From: Cohnella rhizosphaerae
GTDB taxonomy: Bacteria; Bacillota; Bacilli; Paenibacillales; Paenibacillaceae
Length of the DNA stretch: 64,000 nt
Assembly (NCBI RefSeq): GCF_029525575.1
Contig: NZ_JAPDIA010000009.1
Span: 248,001 to 312,000 of the forward strand
Direction of reading: 5' to 3'
Positions within the stretch are counted from its first letter, which is position 1. Each line of letters starts with the position of its first letter. The notes beneath the pieces were generated by a model. The model was not told the origin of the DNA, ran no database searches, and saw nothing but the letters and a program-made list of their open reading frames with translations. The translations under genes and the position numbers were made by a program. Below are positions 61,050-64,000 of this stretch, piece after piece.

Positions 61050-61715
61050 ATATATTCGTTCAGCAGCCGGGCGGCATCGTACCGGCTGTTTGCGTTTAAT
61101 TTATCGTAAATGACGGTCAGCTTGTTTTTTACCGTGCCCTCGGTGAGAGAGAGCTTGGCCGCGATTTCCTTGTTGGACAGCTTGAGCATCAGCAGCGAGA
61201 TCATCTGCCGCTCCTTGTGCGTGAACAGCGTATCGTGCGTCATGAACCTGTCCATCATCTGCTGCTGCCGCGCCGACTGCGAGTTGTTGACGGCGTAGCG
61301 GGCGACCTTGGCCGCGACCTCCGCCGGCAGGACGAACGCATCGTTCGCGGCATCGCGAATCGTCCGGATCAGCTTGTCGATATCCAGACTTTTAAGCAAG
61401 TATCCGTTCGCCCCGCTCGCCAGGCCTTCGAATATATATTCTTCTTCGTTAAACGTCGTCAAAATGACGATCTTCACCCGATCGTCTCGCTTGCGAATCT
61501 CCTTGATGCACGCGATCCCGTCCATCTTGGGCATCTGCACGTCCATGAGGATGATGTCGGGTTGGAGCTGCTCCCAGCATTCCAGCGCTTCGAGGCCGTC
61601 GGCGGCCGTGCCGACGACACGAAGGTCCTCCTCGCTGTCGATGGCCAGCTGCAGTCCCCCCGCGAAGCAGAGCATTGTCCTCTACGATCAATACGTTCCA
61701 CTTTTGTGCAGGCAC
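61025..61715 (-). CDS. NarL/LuxR-type response regulator (frame-broken)
   Basis: About 229 residues when repaired. GTG start 61715 gives WNVLIVEDNALL; the C6 run at 61656-61661 adds a base, after which RGGLQLAIDSEEDLRVVGTA resumes. Phospho-acceptor D in DIILMDVQMPKMDG, K in GYLLKSLD, and the LuxR HTH SNKEIAAKLSLTEGTVKNKL at the C-terminus. It is convergent with the 7TM kinase and ends inside its last codons; a functional pair is plausible but unproven. Confidence 0.85.
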
Positions 61716-61922
61716 GTTGTTCGTCCTTTCTAGTTGCGCGGCTTCCGTTGGCCAAGGTGACTAAAAGTCACTTATGGGATGTCTTTCCGATACTAGGCGT
61801 AGTCTATCGTATCTATTATACTTCATATCGCTTCGTAGAATGCGCTTCATTTTGTCGAATGCGGGCGAACGGGCGACTCACGTACCGGAAGCGCCGTTAT
61901 ATGAAAAAGGGGAGGAATCCGC

Positions 61923-64000
61923 TTGAAAGTCGTCCAGAGCAGAAAGATTTCCGTCATGGCGGGCGCATTGGCAATATTAATCATCCTTATGAATTTCCGC
62001 ATTCCGGCGGCGCTGGCCGAGACATGGAGCTTCGTAGACGGCAACGGGACGACGGGATTAAACTACGATGTGTCGAAGGCGGCTTCGACGCCGTACATGG
62101 TCAATTTCGGAGGCAGCCTATACGTAACCTGGGCGGAGTCTAGCGGCACCAACGGGCAGATCCGCGTCAAAAAGTACGATAGCGATTCAGGCACATGGTC
62201 GACGGCGGACAACGACACGCCGCTTAACGTGAACGCGGCCAAGGATGCGCAAAATCCGACGCTGGCTGTATTAGGCGGAACGTTGTACGCCGCATGGCAG
62301 GAGGCCGGCTCACCTTATTGGCAGGTTCGGGTTAAGAAGCTTACGGCAACGGGCTGGGTATCCGTGGACGGAGACGGCGCCGGCGGACTCAATTATAATA
62401 CGAGCAATAATGCCCGCAATGCCAAGCTTGCAGCGTATAATGGCTCGCTCTATCTATTATGGGACGAAGCGCTCGGCAGCGGCATCACGCAGATGCGAGT
62501 CAAAAAAGTATAGCGGCAGCGGATCCTCCTGGGGGCAGGAAAACGGCGGCTCCGCGCTAAACCGAAGCGTCTCGAACTCTGCCCAGATCGTCAGCGTTGC
62601 AGTGTGGAACAACAAGCTGATCGTCGCCTGGTCCGAGAACAAGGATTCCTCCATTAATTTGCATGTAAAAGCATTCAACGGATCGTCATGGAGCTACATT
62701 GACGGCAACGACGATAACGGTCTGAATGTCGATGCGAGCAAATGGGCGCAAAACTCGGACCTGGCGACGGACGGCACTTCTCTCTATATCGCATGGCACG
62801 AGACAAGCGACGGCCAAAATCAAATTTATGTCAAAAAAGTACGATGGCACCTCGTGGACACTTCTTCAAGGCAGCGCGCCGGGATTCGGCATTAACCAAA
62901 GTACGACTACGAGCGCATATAGGCCTCGTATGGCCGTCGTGGACGGCACGCTGTTTGTAAGCTGGTACGAGGGCTCGCCGTCTCGGATTCGCGCCAAGAA
63001 ATATGTCGACAACGCGTGGGTATCGGTTGACGGCAACGGTACCGGCGGCTTGAACAAGGATTCCACCAAGGCCGCCATGAACACAAACCTGGCTTCCGTT
63101 TCGGAGAATAGTGTTACTAAATTATATGTCGTTTTTCAAGAAACGAACGGTACAGCCAATCAACTGCGCGTGAAGCTGATGGGACCGGACAATACGGCGC
63201 CGACGGCGAGCGCGGTGAGCTTCGGCGGCACGCTGAAGGTCGGCAACACGCTTACCGGCACTTACACGTACGCGGATGCCGAGAGCGACGCGGAGGGCGC
63301 GACGTCGTTTAAGTGGTACACGGCGACGGACGCGGCGGGCACGGGCAAGACGGCCATCTCCGGCGCGACGACGTCCACGTTGGCGCTGACGAGCGCGCAT
63401 GCCGGCAAGTATATTATCTTCGAAGTGACGCCGGTTGCGGCGGCGGGCACGGCAACGGGCACGCCGGTGTCGTACACGAGCGCGGCGGCGGTCTTGGACA
63501 ACGCGGCGCCGACGGCAAGCGCGGTGAGCTTCGGCGGTACGCTGAAGGTCGGCAACACGCTGACGGGCGCGTATACGTACGCGGATGCCGAGAGCGACGC
63601 GGAGGGCGCGACGGCGTTTAAGTGGTACACGGCGAATGACGCGGCAGGCACGAGCAAGACGGCGATCTCCGGCGCGACGACGTCCACGCTGGCGCTGACG
63701 AGCGCGCAGGTCGGCAAGTATATTATCTTCGAAGTGACGCCGGTTGCGGCGGCGGGCACGGCAACGGGCACGCCGGTGTCATACACGAGCGCGGCGGCGG
63801 TCTTGGACAACGCGGCGCCGACCGCAAGCGCGGTGAGCTTTAGCGGAACGCTGAAGGTGGGCAACACGTTGACCGGCGCATATACGTACGCGGACGCGGA
63901 ACAAGACGCGGAGGGCGCGACGGCGTTTAAGTGGTATACGGCGAATGATGCGGCAGGCACGGGCAAGACGGCGATCTCGGGCGCGACTGCGTCCACGCTG
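61923..64000 (+). CDS. Secreted repeat protein: beta-propeller-like N-part and tandem Ig-like repeats (frame-broken, runs off window)
   Basis: Signal peptide (SVMAGALAILIILMNFRIPA) then about six blades of roughly 60-70 residues, each with GLN.(D/N).SK.A....A..GGSLYV.W.E and (Q)IRVKKY, resembling sialidase/Kelch-like propellers. Two identical contexts GTC-AAAAAA-GT (A6 at 62502-62507 and 62833-62838) cause successive +1 breaks, each where the expected KKY is read as KKV. From 63197 a 309-bp repeat encodes Ig-like units (APTASAVSFGGTLKVGN...). The start ATG/TTG 61923 follows AGGGGAGG. The C-terminus, probably with SLH or further repeats, lies beyond the window. It is divergent from the NarL regulator. 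Confidence 0.75.
63197..64000 (+). repeat. 309-bp tandem coding repeats (103 residues)
   Basis: Copies begin at 63197, 63506 and 63815, the last truncated by the window end. Nucleotide identity is very high, with short runs of differences, implying recent duplication or homogenisation. Each encodes an Ig-like unit with FKWYTA, GATTSTLALTSA and GKYIIFEVTPVAAAGTATGT. Confidence 0.9.

Noticed and set aside
61217..62143. Plus-strand open frame opposite the NarL regulator
   Set aside because: Antisense shadow of a clear response regulator; composition and motifs do not support a protein.
62500..62512. A-AAA-AAG-like slippery motif suggesting programmed -1 ribosomal frameshifting
   Set aside because: The repair needed is +1 (one base skipped), not -1, and the same +1 pattern recurs at G, T and C runs throughout the window. 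A general homopolymer effect explains it better.

Overview
The window looks like a chromosomal segment of a GC-rich, Gram-positive, spore-former-type Paenibacillaceae (Cohnella or Paenibacillus-like). The signs are strong GGAGG ribosome sites with frequent GTG/TTG starts, S-layer-homology (SLH) proteins, YesM/YesN two-component pairs with LplB/YtcP-type sugar permeases and large lipoprotein binding proteins, cre-like sites, and many small accessory regulators and enzymes. No rRNA, tRNA, CRISPR array or phage was recognised.

Layout. 2-7473: a giant SLH-anchored surface protein. 7928-9379: MerR regulator with a textbook 19-bp-spacer MerR promoter, plus an SDR. 9471-9705: intergenic repeats. 9798-11013: DHFR-fold protein and DUF1349 protein. 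11151-24434: carbohydrate locus 1 (response regulator, kinase, two permeases, lipoprotein, large secreted barrel protein, two MDR dehydrogenases, SGNH esterase). 24562-29330: small genes, including an AT-richer patch (about 25.5-27.7 kb), a Bcr/CflA transporter and a DivIVA-domain protein. 29462-32437: heparinase II/III-type lyase. 32467-33060: tandem hairpin repeats and a 30-bp inverted repeat. 33067-35724: MarR/VOC/DinB group. 36213-43455: carbohydrate/phosphodiester locus 2 (PHP hydrolase, GDPD, LacI regulator, four-gene ABC importer). 43661-43919: 52-bp tandem hairpin repeats. 43929-54620: locus 3 (divergent YesM/YesN pair, two permeases, binding lipoprotein, two GH29-like proteins). 54952-56608: complete IS1182-type insertion sequence. 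56833-58831: AraC regulator divergent from an SDR. 58922-61715: 7TM-type histidine kinase convergent with a NarL-type regulator. 61923-64000: start of a secreted propeller/Ig-repeat protein that runs off the window.

How the genes fit together: three loci share one logic. Sensors or regulators control ABC importers for oligosaccharide-like or phosphodiester-like solutes, and secreted or cytoplasmic hydrolases, lyases and oxidoreductases process them.

The most striking property is technical or evolutionary. By my reading about 23 genes are broken by single-base frame changes, almost all +1 and almost all at runs of 5-8 identical bases (about 36 insertions, 2 deletions), with clear homology-like continuation in the next frame. 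The parsimonious explanation is homopolymer over-calling in the assembly; real hypermutation or slippage is an alternative to test. Coordinates below give the reconstructed genes, so many will not translate as a single frame from this sequence.
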